The notes under the pieces were generated by a model, which saw only the letters and a list, made by a program, of their open reading frames with translations, had not been told where the DNA came from and searched no databases. Source: Imbricaverruca yamaguchii (lineage: Eukaryota; Arthropoda; Thecostraca; Neoverrucidae). Taken from it: a DNA stretch of 64,000 nucleotides. The number at the start of each line of letters is the position of its first letter. Within the stretch, counting starts at the first letter, position 1. Shown here piece after piece: positions 11,430-23,721 of this stretch. A program made the position numbers and the translations under genes. The stretch covers positions 400,001 through 464,000 of the forward strand of contig JAOTOL010001559.1 of the NCBI GenBank assembly GCA_034440575.1, written 5' to 3'.

Positions 11430-12030
11430 CAATGCTACACATCACTCCCGGCTTGAGCATCAGTGCTACACATCACGCCTGGTCTGAACATCAGTACTAC
11501 ACCCCACTCCCGACCTAAGCATCAGTGCTACACATCACGCTCGGGCGGGGCATCAGTACTACACATCACGCCCGGTCTGAACATCAGTGTTACACATCAC
11601 GTCCGGCCTAAGCATCCGTGCTACACATCACGCCCGGGCAGGGCATCAGTACTACACATCACGCCCGGTCTGAACATCAGTGCTACACATCACGCCCGGT
11701 CTGCACGTCAGTGCTACACATCACGTTCGGCCTAAGCATCAGTACTACACATCACGCCCGGTCTGAACATCAATACTACACATCACGTCCGGCCTAAACA
11801 TCAGCGCTACACATCACGCCCGGCTTGAACATCAGTACTACACATCACGCCCGGTCTGAACGTCAGTGCTACACATCACGTCCGGCCTAAGCATCAGTGT
11901 TACACAGCACGCCCGGTCTGAGCATCAGTGCTACACATCACGCCCGGTCTGCACGTCAGTGCTACACATCACGTCCGGCCTAAGCATCAGTGTTACACAT
12001 CACGCCCGGGCGGGGCATCAGTGCTACACA
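11430..12030 (+). repeat. 31-bp minisatellite, about 19 copies
   Basis: Unit CATCAGTGCTACACATCACG plus CCCGGTCTGAA, with variants TACTACAC, TCCGGCCTAAG and CCCGGGCGGGG. The period is 1 modulo 3 with no stop in the forward frames, so the open frames are artefacts. Confidence 0.93.
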
Positions 12031-12408
12031 TCCGATATTGTGACGCTCCGACATTGTGACGCTCCGACAGTGTGACGCTCCGACATCGTGGCGCTCCCAT
12101 ATTGTGACGCTCCGACAGTGTGCTGCTCCGATATTTTACGTTCCGACAATGTGACGTTACAACAGTCTGGTGATCCGACATTGTGACGCTCCGACATTGT
12201 GACGCTCCAATATTGTGACACTCCGACAGTGTGACGCTCCGACATTGTGCCGCTCCGACATTGTGATGCACGGATATGTTTACGGTCCGACAATGTGACG
12301 CTCCATCAGTGTGATGCTCTGACATTGTTACGCTCCGATATTGTGACGCTCCGATAGTGTGACGCTCCGACAATGTGACGCTCCGACAGTGTGATACTCC
12401 GACAGAGA
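12031..12408 (+). repeat. 16-bp minisatellite, about 23 copies
   Basis: Unit TCCGACATTGTGACGC and variants (ACAGTGTG, ATATTGTG). It starts directly where the 31-bp array ends and runs into a GA-rich patch at 12410-12482. Confidence 0.92.
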
Positions 12409-12482
12409 AAGAGGGGGTTAGAGGGTGGGAGAGAGAGAGAGAGGGGGTGAGAGAGAAAGTGAGATGGAGAGAGGGAGGGAGG

Positions 12483-13181
12483 CAGATAGGGAACAGAAGA
12501 GCTAGATATGGTCAGTTGTCGGAGAAGTATTGTAGTTTGTATGGTGCGTATCAGTTGTATACATGAATGAATGTGTGGTTGCCTGGGTGCATGCCATGAG
12601 ATAGATCAGCTATTAGTGAACGTAAACATTGCCAAAAGGTTATTGAAGCTCGTGGTGGTCTAAAGTGACCAATTTACCTTCGGTATGATAAATAATGTGT
12701 GCCAAAATGTATAGTTTTCATGTCCATAATTTATGTTTTGGAACACATCGCAAGTGAGTCGAAGTGATCTTGCTGATTGCGTCGAATTATAAAACGGGTC
12801 TTCAAGCCGTCCTTAGAAGTGAGAGGAGCAAGGTAATCTACACTATTCTCACTTTCCTCCTGGCATGTACCGACCGGAAAAAAGATGTCGCTCCAATTCA
12901 TATATGACACAATCCTGACAAATGAATCCTATGCAATCTACGGTTGGTACTTGACAGCACTTCACAGCTGACTTTGACTTTTGATTTTTGAAAATGTTTC
13001 GTAGGACAGTAAGCGATAACCATTCTAGTCAGGCCTCTACTATCTCATATGCTGCAATGATTGTGTCACTCGTTGGTGGGTAAAGCTCGCTATCAATAAC
13101 TATCTATATCTATGTAACTAATAACTATCTATAAAATAATGCAGACCTTTGCGCATTCACAAAATCTCCATAATGCTAGTA
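12483..13181. other. no gene recognised
   Basis: AT-rich, no convincing frame. TATCTATA-type AT-rich repeats lie at about 13090-13135. Confidence 0.35.
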
Positions 13182-13233
13182 CTTAATGTGCTAGTTTTCG
13201 GGACATAATTGTCCCGAAAACTAGCACATTAAG
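13182..13233. repeat. perfect hairpin, 23-bp arms, 6-base loop
   Basis: The left arm 13182-13204 (CTTAATGTGCTAGTTTTCGG then GAC) is exactly the reverse complement of 13211-13233, separated by ATAATT. There is no mismatch. It is not related to any TE family seen here. Confidence 0.97.
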
Positions 13234-13263
13234 AAAACAACAATGCAGCGCCACCGTGCACGA

Positions 13264-13521
13264 CACGACTCCAAATATGAAGGCTGCAGGAGATCTCTCC
13301 ACATATGTATGCTGCAGGAAATCTCTCTACATATGTAGGCTGCCGGAGGTCTCTCCATATATGTAAGCTGCAGGAGACCTCTCCACATATGCAGGCTGCA
13401 GGAGGTCTCTCCACATATGTAGGCCTCAGGCCTTCCACGTCTACAGTCTGCAGGAGGTCCTTCCACATTTGCAGGCTGCAGAAGATCTCTCCACGTATGT
13501 AGGCTGCAGGAGGTCTGTTCG
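13264..13521 (+). repeat. 28-bp minisatellite, about 9 copies
   Basis: Unit GGCTGCAGGAGGTCTCTCCA plus CATATGTA. Each copy carries a PstI-like CTGCAG and the palindrome CATATG. Open frames on both strands are artefacts. Confidence 0.92.
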
Positions 13522-13760
13522 CCTGGTGACTACACCTAGACCAGCTCCCGCGCCTCGATCAAATAACCGTCACTCCCTCACTCAGGAGTACATGCTTGTC
13601 ACACGTTTGGAAAAGGATTGCACTTTAAGTGCTGGGAATGTTCGTATCCTATCACCCGGCCATCGGAAAACGCAACTTCACGTGCGTTGTCTTTTTGTAA
13701 TCTTGATGTCTGTAGTATAGGAAGAAAAGTCCAGGACGTATTGCGCTGATAATACGGAAT

Positions 13761-14172
13761 AAAGGGCTGTTCACACGTAGCGTCATCTCGACGCAAAAAA
13801 GTCAGCGCAATAACGGACTAGGCGTAATCTCGACACACTTGTCGAAACATGTTGCGACTTACAAGCTGAAAAAACCGCAGCCGATGTGGCCCGAATCCGC
13901 CGAAGATCAGCAAATATGGCGACCGCAGTTTAACCCGAGCAGTCTTTCGACCTTGCGTCAAGGCCGCTGGTGCGCTGAGCGGAAAAGTTGAGAAAACCCA
14001 ACTGTGTCCGCTTGGAAATCACCACCGTTTTGTAGGACTCCGCAGACAGCTAACGCAACGCCGGCGCAATGGCAGAATCGGCAAACTGATTGGGCCCCAT
14101 GCTAACTGTCCGCTAGCTTTGCATCGATTCCGACAGTGCGTCGAGATTAAGCTGGGTGTGAACAGTCTTTTA
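13761..14172. mobile_element. MITE-C, Harbinger-like non-autonomous element
   Basis: About 410 bp with inverted ends. The left end GGGCTGTTCACACGTAGCG followed by TCATCTCGACGC (13764-13794) matches, in reverse complement, the right end 14138-14168 (GCGTCGAGAT ... GGGTGTGAACAG). The flanks are TAA and TTA, which fits the 3-bp TWA duplication of PIF/Harbinger. The interior is GC-rich and has no long frame. Superfamily is inferred from the ends only. Confidence 0.65.
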
Positions 14173-15225
14173 AGCTAAGTGCAACCTTAGCTCGGCTGTC
14201 GCACACCGACTTACTTTTGTGGTACATTCTTCCGTGTTCAGCGTTGATAAAGAGCGGCGATGTTGTCCAAAATACGTGTGTTATGCTTAACGTGATTTAT
14301 AATATTCCATTGTTATCACTGTGTGATCACCCAGCTGCATTTGATCTTCAGTCAAGAAGAATTGGGGAAATCCACCGGCATGAAACCATAAGAAGAACAT
14401 GAAGCAATACATGGTACACCAGGCGCATAATTCCGGCCAGACATAAAAATTAGTCGTCGACTGATGTACATAAAAATGACTGGCCACAATCTTAGCTCCA
14501 ATTGTTGCACGGGGCCTTACAGAATGTTCTGTATACATTGCAAAAATGCTGCGTCTAATAGCCCGGTGAACCAGATGCAGGTTGCTCCAGTCATGCTGGC
14601 CATCTCCGGTCGGCTCAGCCGCTCCGTGTACACTGCTGGCAGCTGCAGAAGGCCTCCTGCGACGCGGCGTGTGTCCCGAGCAACCACGTCACTCCGCTAA
14701 ACCATCCCGCCACGAGTGTCACCAGGCGGAGACGGTGGAGTACGCCATACATCACTGACAGGTTGCGCTCCGCTATCAGGTCGTCAACAGTCGGCCAGTT
14801 CAGGTCAGGCAAGAGAGGCGACACTCAATTGGTTTGTTATGGCTCTATACAATGCGAGCGCAATGATGCAATACTTTTTGAATTTGGTGCGTTGTATGAC
14901 CCCACACCCACCGTACACCGTCAAGCAGTACATGGTATGTGGGAATACAAAATATTCGATCAGGAACTTTTTACTTCCACTGGGAGCCGAAACTTTTCTA
15001 TAGACCAGAACGTGTAGCGTAACAGTGGTGCACCACAAAAGATACGTAGGCTGCCTACGTCATACTGCTGTCGACAATGTCCAACACTGAGAGACGGCGA
15101 CCGGTGAATATATGTGCCGGCAACACTGGCAGATAAGTCATCCAGATAAGTGCGTCGTGAACATGTTCGAACCAGCGCAATGTCTGTTTTATGAGGGCTA
15201 ATTGATGCTGTTTTCCGCAAACCAT
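14173..15225. other. no gene recognised
   Basis: Only short overlapping frames on both strands, none with recognisable motifs or consistent codon bias. Confidence 0.35.
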
Positions 15226-15325
15226 GCATTCTACTCGCGATTTGAATTTAAAGGGTCGCTTCTACTCGCGATTTGACGTTGGAATTTAAAGGGTCGCTTC
15301 TACTCGCGATTTGACGTTGGAATTC
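15226..15325 (+). repeat. 38-bp tandem repeat, about 2.7 copies
   Basis: CTACTCGCGATTTGACGTTG plus GAATTTAAAGGGTCGCTT. The first copy lacks seven bases. Confidence 0.85.
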
Positions 15326-15750
15326 CTCAAGATCGCATAACCAGATATGAATACGCATGTTGTTTCAATACTTGTTTGAATACAACAATTGCCCGCTAAA
15401 GTAGCGCAGATAACTAGCCAGCTATAAAGGCCGTACTATAGGTTCCACTCAGGTGCCCCAGGATCGCCAACCTTCTCCATGAAGCGACACTGGCCATAAT
15501 CTACATTGTTACACAATCTATAAGTAATAGGTGACACTGGGGAGTGAGACTCCGAGTGGTTCGATGGCCGCCACCGAGTCTGATGCGGCGAAATCGGCGC
15601 CGTGTTGCGCGACGTTCGCCCATCCGCTACTCGGCTCCGAAATTGTGCTGTGCGACTCGCGAAGCTTGCATAATCGAACGGCCGTGGCGCATGACCGACC
15701 CAGTTGATGATCCAAAACAGAGCTCTGCCGCTATCCGGCCGTTAGGCTGG
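15326..15750. other. no gene recognised
   Basis: Mixed sequence; a GC-rich frame at 15544-15750 runs into the following repeat and has no recognisable motif. Confidence 0.3.
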
Positions 15751-15751
15751 A

Positions 15752-16170
<419 letters not shown>

Positions 16171-16321
16171 GACGGCAAGCATATTAGGCCTCATAAGTAA
16201 TAACTGAGGGTTATATTGCATTGTGAGAAGGAAGACACATTCAGAGTACTTTACTACACTGACACGCATGCGAAGTTTTTGCTTGATAGTATATTCAGAC
16301 CCGATTGTCTGAATAGACTAT

Positions 16322-16612
16322 CAACCCCGACGGACCAGACCCGGCTGACCAGACCCGACGGACCAGACCCGACGGACCAGACCCGACGGACCAGACCCGA
16401 CGGACCAGACCTGACGGACAAGACCTGACGGTCCAGACCCGACGGACCAGACCCGACGGACCAGACCTCATGGACCAGACCCGATGGACCAGACCCGATG
16501 GGCCGGACCCGATGGACCAGACCTGATGGACCAGACCCGATGGACCAGACCAGATGGACCAGACCAGATGGACCAGACCCGATGGACCAGACCCGATGGA
16601 CCAGATCCGACA
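16322..16612 (+). repeat. 14-bp minisatellite, about 20 copies
   Basis: Unit GACGGACCAGACCC, turning to GATGGACCAGACCC in the second half. A directional change of variant along the array suggests growth by local duplication. Confidence 0.95.
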
Positions 16613-17139
16613 CCGCACGGCAGGGCTGCGAACTCGCGCTCGGGCGATAACCAGTCAATACTGACAACACACGTCGAAGAAACACATTCAATCTGATCAG
16701 GTCCGAACAGCGCGGCCTCTCTTCACCGGAGACAATGGGAACGCTGTACGGAGCCTAGTGTTAACCTATTACGGCATTCCTCCTGACCTATTACACCAGG
16801 CTGCCTGCAACGGTCGGCCATCAATAGTGCCAGTTGCCGTCCGTATTAAGATCAAAGCCGCCGTGAATGATTGGGCAAAGCTGACTAGCCGGCTTAGTCG
16901 CTGCTCAGAGATACGGCGCTGTGCGCACATCTCAGCTTAATCATGCAACGCCAAAGATAAGCCTCGGTCAGGTACGGCGCATGACCCGCGCGCCGACCTG
17001 AGCTTGGGCGCGGCCGACCCGACCGTCCCACGGCACAGCGCGCCGACCCGGGCTTCGGCGCGGCTGACCCACGGCCTTACCCTGCTGAAAAGCCGCGCGA
17101 GAACGGAGCGCGCCGCCCGCCACGTGACATCCACGGAAG
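16613..17139. other. no gene recognised
   Basis: GC-rich at 16960-17130 with an imperfect CGCGCCGACC-CGGGCTTGGGCG duplication (about 16988 and 17040). No supported gene. Confidence 0.35.
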
Positions 17140-17600
17140 TTGAACAGGGCGCAACTCAGCAGGGTGTCACACGGCAACACAATAGGGCACCACACGGCAA
17201 CACAGCAGGGTGCCACACGGCAACACAACAGGGTGCCACACGGCAACACAACAGGGTGCCACATGGCAGCACAGCAGGGTGCCACATGGCAACACAACAG
17301 GCTGCCACACGGGAACACATTGGGTTGTCACACGGCAACACAACAGGGTGACACACAGCAGCACAGCAGGGTGCCACACGGGAACACAACAGGGTGCCAC
17401 ACGGCAACACATTGGGTTGCCACACGGGAACACAACAGGGTACCACAGGGCAACATAACAGGGTGCCACACAGCAGCACAGCAGGGTGCCACACGGGAAC
17501 ACAACAGGGTGCCACACGGCAGCACAGCAGGGTGCCACACGGCAGCACAGTAGGGTGCCACACGGCAGCACAACAAGGTGCCATACGGCAGTTCACAAGC
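17140..17600 (+). repeat. 23-bp minisatellite, about 20 copies
   Basis: Unit CAGGGTGCCACACGGCAACA plus CAA, with variants GGCAGCACAG and GGGAACACA. Long open frames on both strands follow from the stop-free unit. Confidence 0.94.
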
Positions 17601-17647
17601 AGCGCGTTCTGGCGTAGCCATTGTGAACGACAACACTGGAGAGCCGC

Positions 17648-18035
17648 TGCCGGAGTGTAGGCATGGTGCGGCCCACACTGACATCACCTAGTCATCATGA
17701 CACTGAGAGTGGAGCGTCAAGGGTCGGAGCAACGCCCGGAGTGTAGGCATGGTGCGGCCCACACTGACATCACCTAGTCATCATGACACTGAGAGTGGAG
17801 CGTCAAGGGTCGGAGCAACGCCACCAGCAGTCTAGGCATGCCGCTGAGCCACACTGAGCCAGTCTGAGCCTAGTCAGTCATGACACGTCTGAGAGTGGAG
17901 CGGCAAGCCGGTCTGAGCAACGCTGCCGGAGTGTAGGCATGGTGCGGCCCACACTGACATCACCTAGTCATCATGACACTGAGAGTGGAGCGTCAAGGGT
18001 CGGAGCAACGCCACCAGCCAGTCTGAGGCATGGCA
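17648..18035 (+). repeat. 86-bp tandem repeat, 4 copies, one diverged
   Basis: CGGAGTGTAGGCATGGTGCG starts at 17651, 17737 and about 17932. The copy at 17821-17930 is strongly diverged (GCATGCCGCTGAGCC, GTCAGTCATGACACG). The outer copies are nearly identical. Confidence 0.88.
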
Positions 18036-18960
18036 GACATGGGGCGCACGCAGCGCGACCGTTGTTGGTGGCGGATGTTTGCGGTGCCCCAGGCCGTTCA
18101 GTTTGCGGTTTGCGGCTGTCCGCCATCGGTGTTTATCGTCACCATCGAATAGATCGTGATCAGAATGAACGGGAAATAAAAATGTTTCGCCTGAGGCAAG
18201 GGTTGACTTGACAGGATGTGACTTGCCGAACAAAAACGACTCGAGTTCGCCTCGCTGCGGCCGTACTGTGCTGAGCGGTAATTGCAGGCAATTTTGTTCC
18301 ACTAATTTTTCCTTGACGATAGCTCTTTGTGGCCGTAATTACTTGGCAGGAGTGGCACCTGCGACATTGGTGTCCAGACAGCGCTCAACTACTTATTCAC
18401 GGCTCCATCAAGTGCTCGCCATGACATGGCATGATAGTTCACAGCACACCAAGCCACTGAGTGATAACTTCGTGCAACAAGAGCAGTGATTTGTCAGGTA
18501 TTTTAGCACCATTTTGGTGAAAAACGAGCCAATGATGGGGGAAGTGAGGTACAGGGAATATTGAATTGAAGCAAGTAATGTGTGTATTGGCGTGCGCATA
18601 CGACATGAATCAGCTAATTCAATGTCAGTCTACATCAAAGGTAGATTGAAAAAAGTGCACCACTTGAATGAAGGATGCGACGTTTTGTTCCTCCAATTCT
18701 ATTCAAACTCAATTGAAAAGCTAGGTGCTTAGTTGGTGTCCCATATACACATTAAATCAGTCGATGAGGGCAGAGCAGAACGATTTGCATTCTTATCATG
18801 ACCATTCAGCATATATATTCAGCAATACCCGTAGGATTCTCTTTTCTTTTCAGAAAAGTTCAGGTGGGGCTTCGAAGAGGAGTTTGTCCTACCTCCTACT
18901 TCAAGCCTAGTGTTAAAATTCCCATTGTAGTTTGTGGACACATCGGTCATAATGTGATCA
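18036..18960. other. no gene recognised
   Basis: Unique-looking sequence with short frames. Nothing ties it to the CR1 element that follows. Confidence 0.35.
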
Positions 18961-18983
18961 CAATGAGACGATTGCTTGATTAC

Positions 18984-19559
18984 TTAAAGACATGTGCTGC
19001 TACTGACAATGTTTTGTGGCAGCTGATTCCAGTGTTCTATTACCCTGCTGGTGAAGAAAGTCTGCCTTAATTTTGTTCTGCTGTGGTTAACTTTAATTTT
19101 GAATTTATGACCTCTAATTGCATCATTTCTGTTCAATTCAACCATTTCCCCAAGATATCCCCTCTCCACACCATGGACAAATTTAAAGACCTCGATGAGA
19201 TCTCCTCTCAGCCTTCTATATCTAAGTGAAAACATATTCGATTTCTTCAATCTTTCCACATATGCCAGGTTGCTTATGCTATTAACCATTTTTGTAGCCC
19301 TCTATTGTACTCTCTCTAAAAGCCAACAATCTTTTTCATAGCTAGGAGACCAAGCTTGGATGCAGTACTCCAAATGTGGCCTGACGTATGCACAGTAAAG
19401 CTTACTGATCACTTCCTCACTTCTGTATGATACATCCCTATTTATTGCCCCGAGCATTCTCAGTGGCTTCTTCCTGGCTTCCTTGGTCTGTTCTGATGCC
19501 CCCAGTTTTGTGTTTAGAATAACACCTAAATCCTTCTCCTGTTGAGTCACTGATAGCAC
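18984..19559 (-). pseudogene. CR1 ORF2, C-terminal region
   Basis: Two adjoining frames, 19302-19559 (QQEKDLGVILNTKLGASEQ, LEYCIQAWSPSYEKDCWLLE) and 18984-19289 (NMFSLRYRRLRGDLIEVFKF, LNRNDAIRGHKFKI, FFTSRVIEHWNQLP), match the copy at 63067-63708 nearly residue for residue. The copies diverge after SSST, so this copy's last codons and its 3' tail are lost or altered. Confidence 0.88.
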
Positions 19560-19589
19560 TTTGCCACTATCAAGTATGGAGCCTTCATA

Positions 19590-21067
19590 TGCTGCTTACC
19601 TACATGCATGATTTTGCACTTATCAAAATTAAATTTAATTTGTCATTCTTCGGACCACTTCACAAGTTCGTCTAAGTCTTTTTGCAGCGAGATATGCTCA
19701 TTTTGACCTGTTATTGCCGCAAAGACCTTCAAATCATCCGCAAATTTCAAAACTTTACTGCTGAGGCAACTTTCAATGTTATTTCCAAATATAATGAATA
19801 GTAGTGGCCCCAGTACTGACCCCTGGGGACTCCACTAAGAACATTTCGCCATGATGACTTTGTACCATTTAGCATCAGTCTTTGCTGTCTATCTGAAAGT
19901 GACAACTCTATCCATTTTAAGATGCTACCTGCAATCCCATGGGACTGAAGCCGTTTATGGGGTACCTTGTCAAAGGCCTTACTAAAGTCAAGATATGCTA
20001 TATCAACCTGATTTCCCTGATCAAATTGTTCTGTGGCGTAGTTAAAAAAGTCCAAGAGATTTGTGAGACACGATCGTCCTTTTCTAAACCCATGTTGTGT
20101 ATCTTGAATCAATCTGCTACCTTCCAGATAACTAACCATTCTATCCTTGATAATTGATTCGAGTATCTTGCAGACTAGGGATGTGAGACTTACTGGCCTA
20201 TAGTTTTCAACTTTCCCTCTTTCTACTTTCTTGAAAATAGGAACTACATTTGCCCTTTTCCAATCGGTTGGAATTTCATTTTGTGAAACTGATCTACAAA
20301 ATGTTATACTACGTGGAAGTGCCAGTTCCTTTTCAGTTTCCCGCAACACCCTATAATAAATTTCATCAGGTCCTGCTGCCTTGTTTGGCCTTATTTTCCT
20401 GATATGATTGTAAACAACATCACTATCAATGAAATCAACATCATTCATCAGATCACATTTCACTGAACTATGGTGTACGTCGGCAGATTGGTCATATCTT
20501 CCAATGTAAACACTGATTTCAATTGCTTGCTGACCTCCGCAACCATCTCACTATCCTCACCCAATGTAGTCCCGTTTATTTCCAGTGGACCAATTGTGCT
20601 AGAAACTTTACTCAGTTTGTAGAAACTAAAACACTTTTTACTGCCCATATTACAATTTCTGGCTCATTCCAGTTCTTTTGCTTGCTTTACTGCTCTGGGT
20701 TTTTGCTTCACAGTGTCTCTAGCTTTTCGATACGCCTTTAGATTAACGACATTCGAAGCTTCCTTAAAGTTTTCAGTTGTTTAAAGTTTAAAGTTGCAGT
20801 TTTCTTAGCCTTAATTGCTTTTATCAAGTCTGGTGTAAGCCATGCTGGCTTTCCTACCCTTCTTTTGCGTCTTTGCTTTAGGGGGACATGTATAATCTGA
20901 ATTTCCTTGAAGTAAGATTTGAACTTTTCCCACATTTCACAGGCATTTAAATTGGAGAATTCTTCTTCCCATCTGATGGCACTTAACGCTGCTCTCATGC
21001 AGTCAAAGTATGCTCTGTTGAAATTTGGAACCTTTACCAAATTATCCTTAATAATTTCCCCATACAT
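19590..21067 (-). pseudogene. CR1 ORF2, reverse transcriptase domain
   Basis: The linker (20738-21067) has WLTPDLIKAIKAKK. The polymerase core (19747-20463) has IRPNKAAGPDEI, NYRPVSLTSLVCKILE, GFRKGRSCLTNLL and DIAYLDFSKAFDKVPH, which holds the first catalytic Asp. After a one-base loss in a C run at about 19824-19836, the VPQGSVLGP motif is misread. The FADD box reappears in another frame at about 19725-19755 (LKFADDLKVF). The frame around 20460-20648 supplies the fingers start. With these breaks no complete polymerase can be made. Confidence 0.9.
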
Positions 21068-21142
21068 GTGCCTTGAATCTAACTATGTTGTGGTCACTTC
21101 TTCCCAGAGTTTCTCCTACAGTCAAGTCTTCAACCAAGTCAC

Positions 21143-21919
21143 TTAAATCCGATAATACAAGGTCCAAGAATGAGCCATGCCTGGTAGGTTGCGATGCAAA
21201 CTGGTGTAAGAACAGGTCCTCTTCAAGGCATTTCCTAAACATTTTGCATGATGGGAGCCAATACCAGCATTTTCATAACCTTTTAGATTAAAGTCACCAA
21301 GAATAAGGCACTTCCTCTTCAAGTTTCTACTGATTTCCTCACAAATCACCTTGTCAAGCTCCAGTTCCTGAGAATGTGGCAGGGTTCCTGATCGGTAGAA
21401 AGCTCCTATCCTCAGAGTATTGCTGTTGCCTTTTCCCACAGTGACATCAAGCCAAATGGACCCCACAGACACATTTTTATACCCACCTGCTACTTTTTTA
21501 GAACTGAATAAGCTATTCATATAGAGCATTACACCACCCGCTTTCATTGCTGGACCCCTATTGCACGAAAACATATTGTATCCCTGGATCTCATAGTCCT
21601 GCAAGTTATCTCCGAAATACCCTTCACTGACCCATGCCTCTGTAATGCAAACAAAATCTGGTTCCTCCTCAGCAACATAACACTTGAACTCATCAAATTT
21701 GGACCGGATACTCTGAGCATTAAACATCATACACTTAACAAATGCTCCATAACCACCTTTGGCTTTTTCATACTGAGGAGTTCTTTTATCTCTAGATGAA
21801 CTATCACTCTGTCTCCTTGAAATACTGCTATCCCTATTTGCTAACTTTGATGTTCTATTGCCTTGACTGACACTATTGGAATATTCCTGAGTTGGCAATG
21901 CAATTTCATCCCTCCCCAC
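21143..21919 (-). pseudogene. CR1 ORF2, N-terminal AP endonuclease domain
   Basis: The 258-residue frame has a Ser-rich leader and then endonuclease motifs: MMFNAQSIRSKFDEF (metal-binding Asn), DFVCITEAWV (catalytic Glu), AGGVMLYMN, LRIGAFYRSG and KCLILGDFNLKGYEN (GDFN). The conserved SDHN motif follows in another frame: VGETLGRSDHNIVRFK in the overlapping frame at 21048-21242. One frameshift at about 21230 therefore separates it. The enzyme nicks target DNA for target-primed reverse transcription. Confidence 0.88.
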
Positions 21920-22038
21920 CCCATTTCCTAGTTTCCCTGAAGGACATGCTCATACACTTTGCATAACACATAGACCCACTTCTCAGAGAGGTGCAGGCCA
22001 TCCCTCTGATAAAGGTCCCACGATGCATAAAACCTGCA

Positions 22039-22323
22039 CTACTCGTCTACAAAGGTTAAACCTAGCTCATTGCAGAGCTTACCTACCCTGGCGTTGTCTG
22101 CCAGTGCCCTAGAGCTCCACTCTGAGGAGGCTCTAGCCCTAGGCAAAATTGCTGTTACAATGACTCTATTGTTGCCCTTCAAGGTGGCCAGAAGGGCCCT
22201 GTAGTCCCGCAGAAGTTCCTCACTCCTAGCAGGACCTATGTTATTTACCCCTACGTGCACAATAACTGTACTAAACTGGTGATCACTGGTGACCTGTGCC
22301 ACCACTGGTACCAGGTCCTTCAC
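22039..22323 (-). pseudogene. CR1 ORF1 remnant, SGNH esterase-like domain
   Basis: The 94-residue frame contains VIVHVGVNNIGPARSEELL and later LADNARVGKLCNELGLTF. HVGVNN corresponds to the G-x-N-D/N block of SGNH/GDSL hydrolases, and an esterase domain is known in ORF1 proteins of CR1 elements. The frame is truncated at its start: the sequence before it (22324-22376) no longer fits a coding pattern. The catalytic Ser block that should precede it is not seen. The frame lies just upstream of the endonuclease frame, as expected for ORF1. Confidence 0.7.
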
Positions 22324-22376
22324 CTTGGCACCATGCCTGGTGATGCACTTGATTGCCCTACTTGATTGCCACGGTC

Positions 22377-22910
22377 TGGTCAGGAATAATATAATCTAAT
22401 AATGATAAATATAATAAATCTATTAAATATGAAATATAATAATAATGATGTTGAAACTACAAGTTCACTCATGTTCAGGCACTTGGTCAATACTGACTGC
22501 TCATAGCGATATGTTGTGAATCTGAATGTATTTGTGGCGAATAAAAAAACTAAAGCAATATAATTCGCCAACCAAAAATACCACTATGAAAGTAAATGGA
22601 GCAGGCATGCATTTCGCAGAGGGCCTAAAGAAACCCACAGCTTCGATTCTTCTTCTTCCTACTTTGTTGTGTTTCAAGGCGTGTTTCAACCTTGTGTTTC
22701 AAGGTTGTGTCTCAAGGTTGTGTTTCAACCTTCTCACATGTAGAGTATCGATGAACAATTGGAGCATAAACCTCCCTTTAATTGCTGCTACGATACCTTA
22801 GATAGAGCAGTGACAACGCCGCCCAGGGAGGATTACGAATATTGCCAGGCCGGCGTCCAAGCACACAAGTGATCCTCGTATCCGAGCACACGGCAGTCTC
22901 TGTGTGCATA
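22377..22910. other. no gene; short CAACCTTGTG-type repeat
   Basis: At 22680-22735 the motif GTGTTTCAA, with CCTT and GGTT alternating, makes a small inverted/direct repeat cluster. The rest is AT-rich and non-coding. Confidence 0.4.
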
Positions 22911-22954
22911 TGCTTTGTCGAACTGCAGTCTCCGGTAACCGGACACATGCACTT

Positions 22955-23275
22955 AAAGCAAATGTACGTATGGCAGATGTAAGTGCGCAGATATACGTAA
23001 GCGCATATGTACTTATGGCAACTGTACGTGAGCACAGATGCGTGTATGGCAAATGTACTAAGTGCAAATATCCGTAAGCGCAAAAGTACGTATGTGCAAA
23101 AGTTCGTATGCGCAAATGTACGTAAGCACAAACGTACGTATGCCCAACAGTGTTTAAGCGCAAAGGTACGTGTGCGCAAAGGTACACACATTGTCTCATA
23201 CGTCCAATTGCTCCTACATACTTTTACGTACATGTACTTTTGCGCTTACGTACATTTGCGCTTACGTACGGCTGT
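22955..23275. repeat. 16-bp minisatellite that flips orientation
   Basis: Unit GTACGTAAGCGCAAAT (variants GTACGTATGCGCAAAT). Left of about 23190 the units read on the plus strand. Right of about 23215 the same unit reads on the minus strand (TTTGCGCTTACGTACATTTG). The array is thus arranged as a large imperfect palindrome. Confidence 0.85.
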
Positions 23276-23721
23276 GCTATTTTTTTTTAAATTCCCCTAC
23301 CAATTAATAGGTGGGCAGGAATGCCCTTCCATACCTGTGCGACCTAATTATGTTAGATTCCAAGGGTGAGAGGTAGTCCGTGGTAAGCAAATCAAGGCAG
23401 GTCACACCACTCCCCGCTCCTGTTTCTTGCGGGACAGATCCCGCCACCAGATATTAGTAAAAGATGCTCCTGAAGCCCTCTTAGACAATTAGCAATGCTA
23501 GCAACGTCTTCGAGGGCTCCAGGAAAATAACTGCTATAGGTGTTAATGGGGAAGTAATACAATATCATAATCTTGCACATGCATTTCCTAAACTACTACC
23601 ATACTAAGGAGAATGGACGAACCAAGTACGAAGAAGAAGAAAGAATAGAAAACGTGATTATTAAACGAAAATGTCCGAATGATACCATATCACCATGCAT
23701 AGCACTTTACCATTACCAACC

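Larger units (their letters stand above)
18984..22376 (-). mobile_element. CR1-type LINE, 5'-truncated, decayed, all main domains present
   Basis: Reading the minus strand from 22376 to 18984 gives, in order: an ORF1 esterase-like remnant, an AP-type endonuclease, a linker, a reverse transcriptase with FADD, and the typical C-terminal region (EKDLGVILNTKL, KLYCAYVRPHLEYCIQAWSP, RYRRLRGDLIEVFKF). This order and wording is that of the CR1/L2 group of non-LTR retrotransposons. Several frameshifts and stops split it, so it is inactive. A second copy of the same family lies at 62963-64000 in the same orientation. Confidence 0.93.

Noticed and set aside
11430..12030. CRISPR-like array of regularly spaced repeats
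   Set aside because: There are no unique spacers. It is a head-to-tail minisatellite in eukaryotic DNA.
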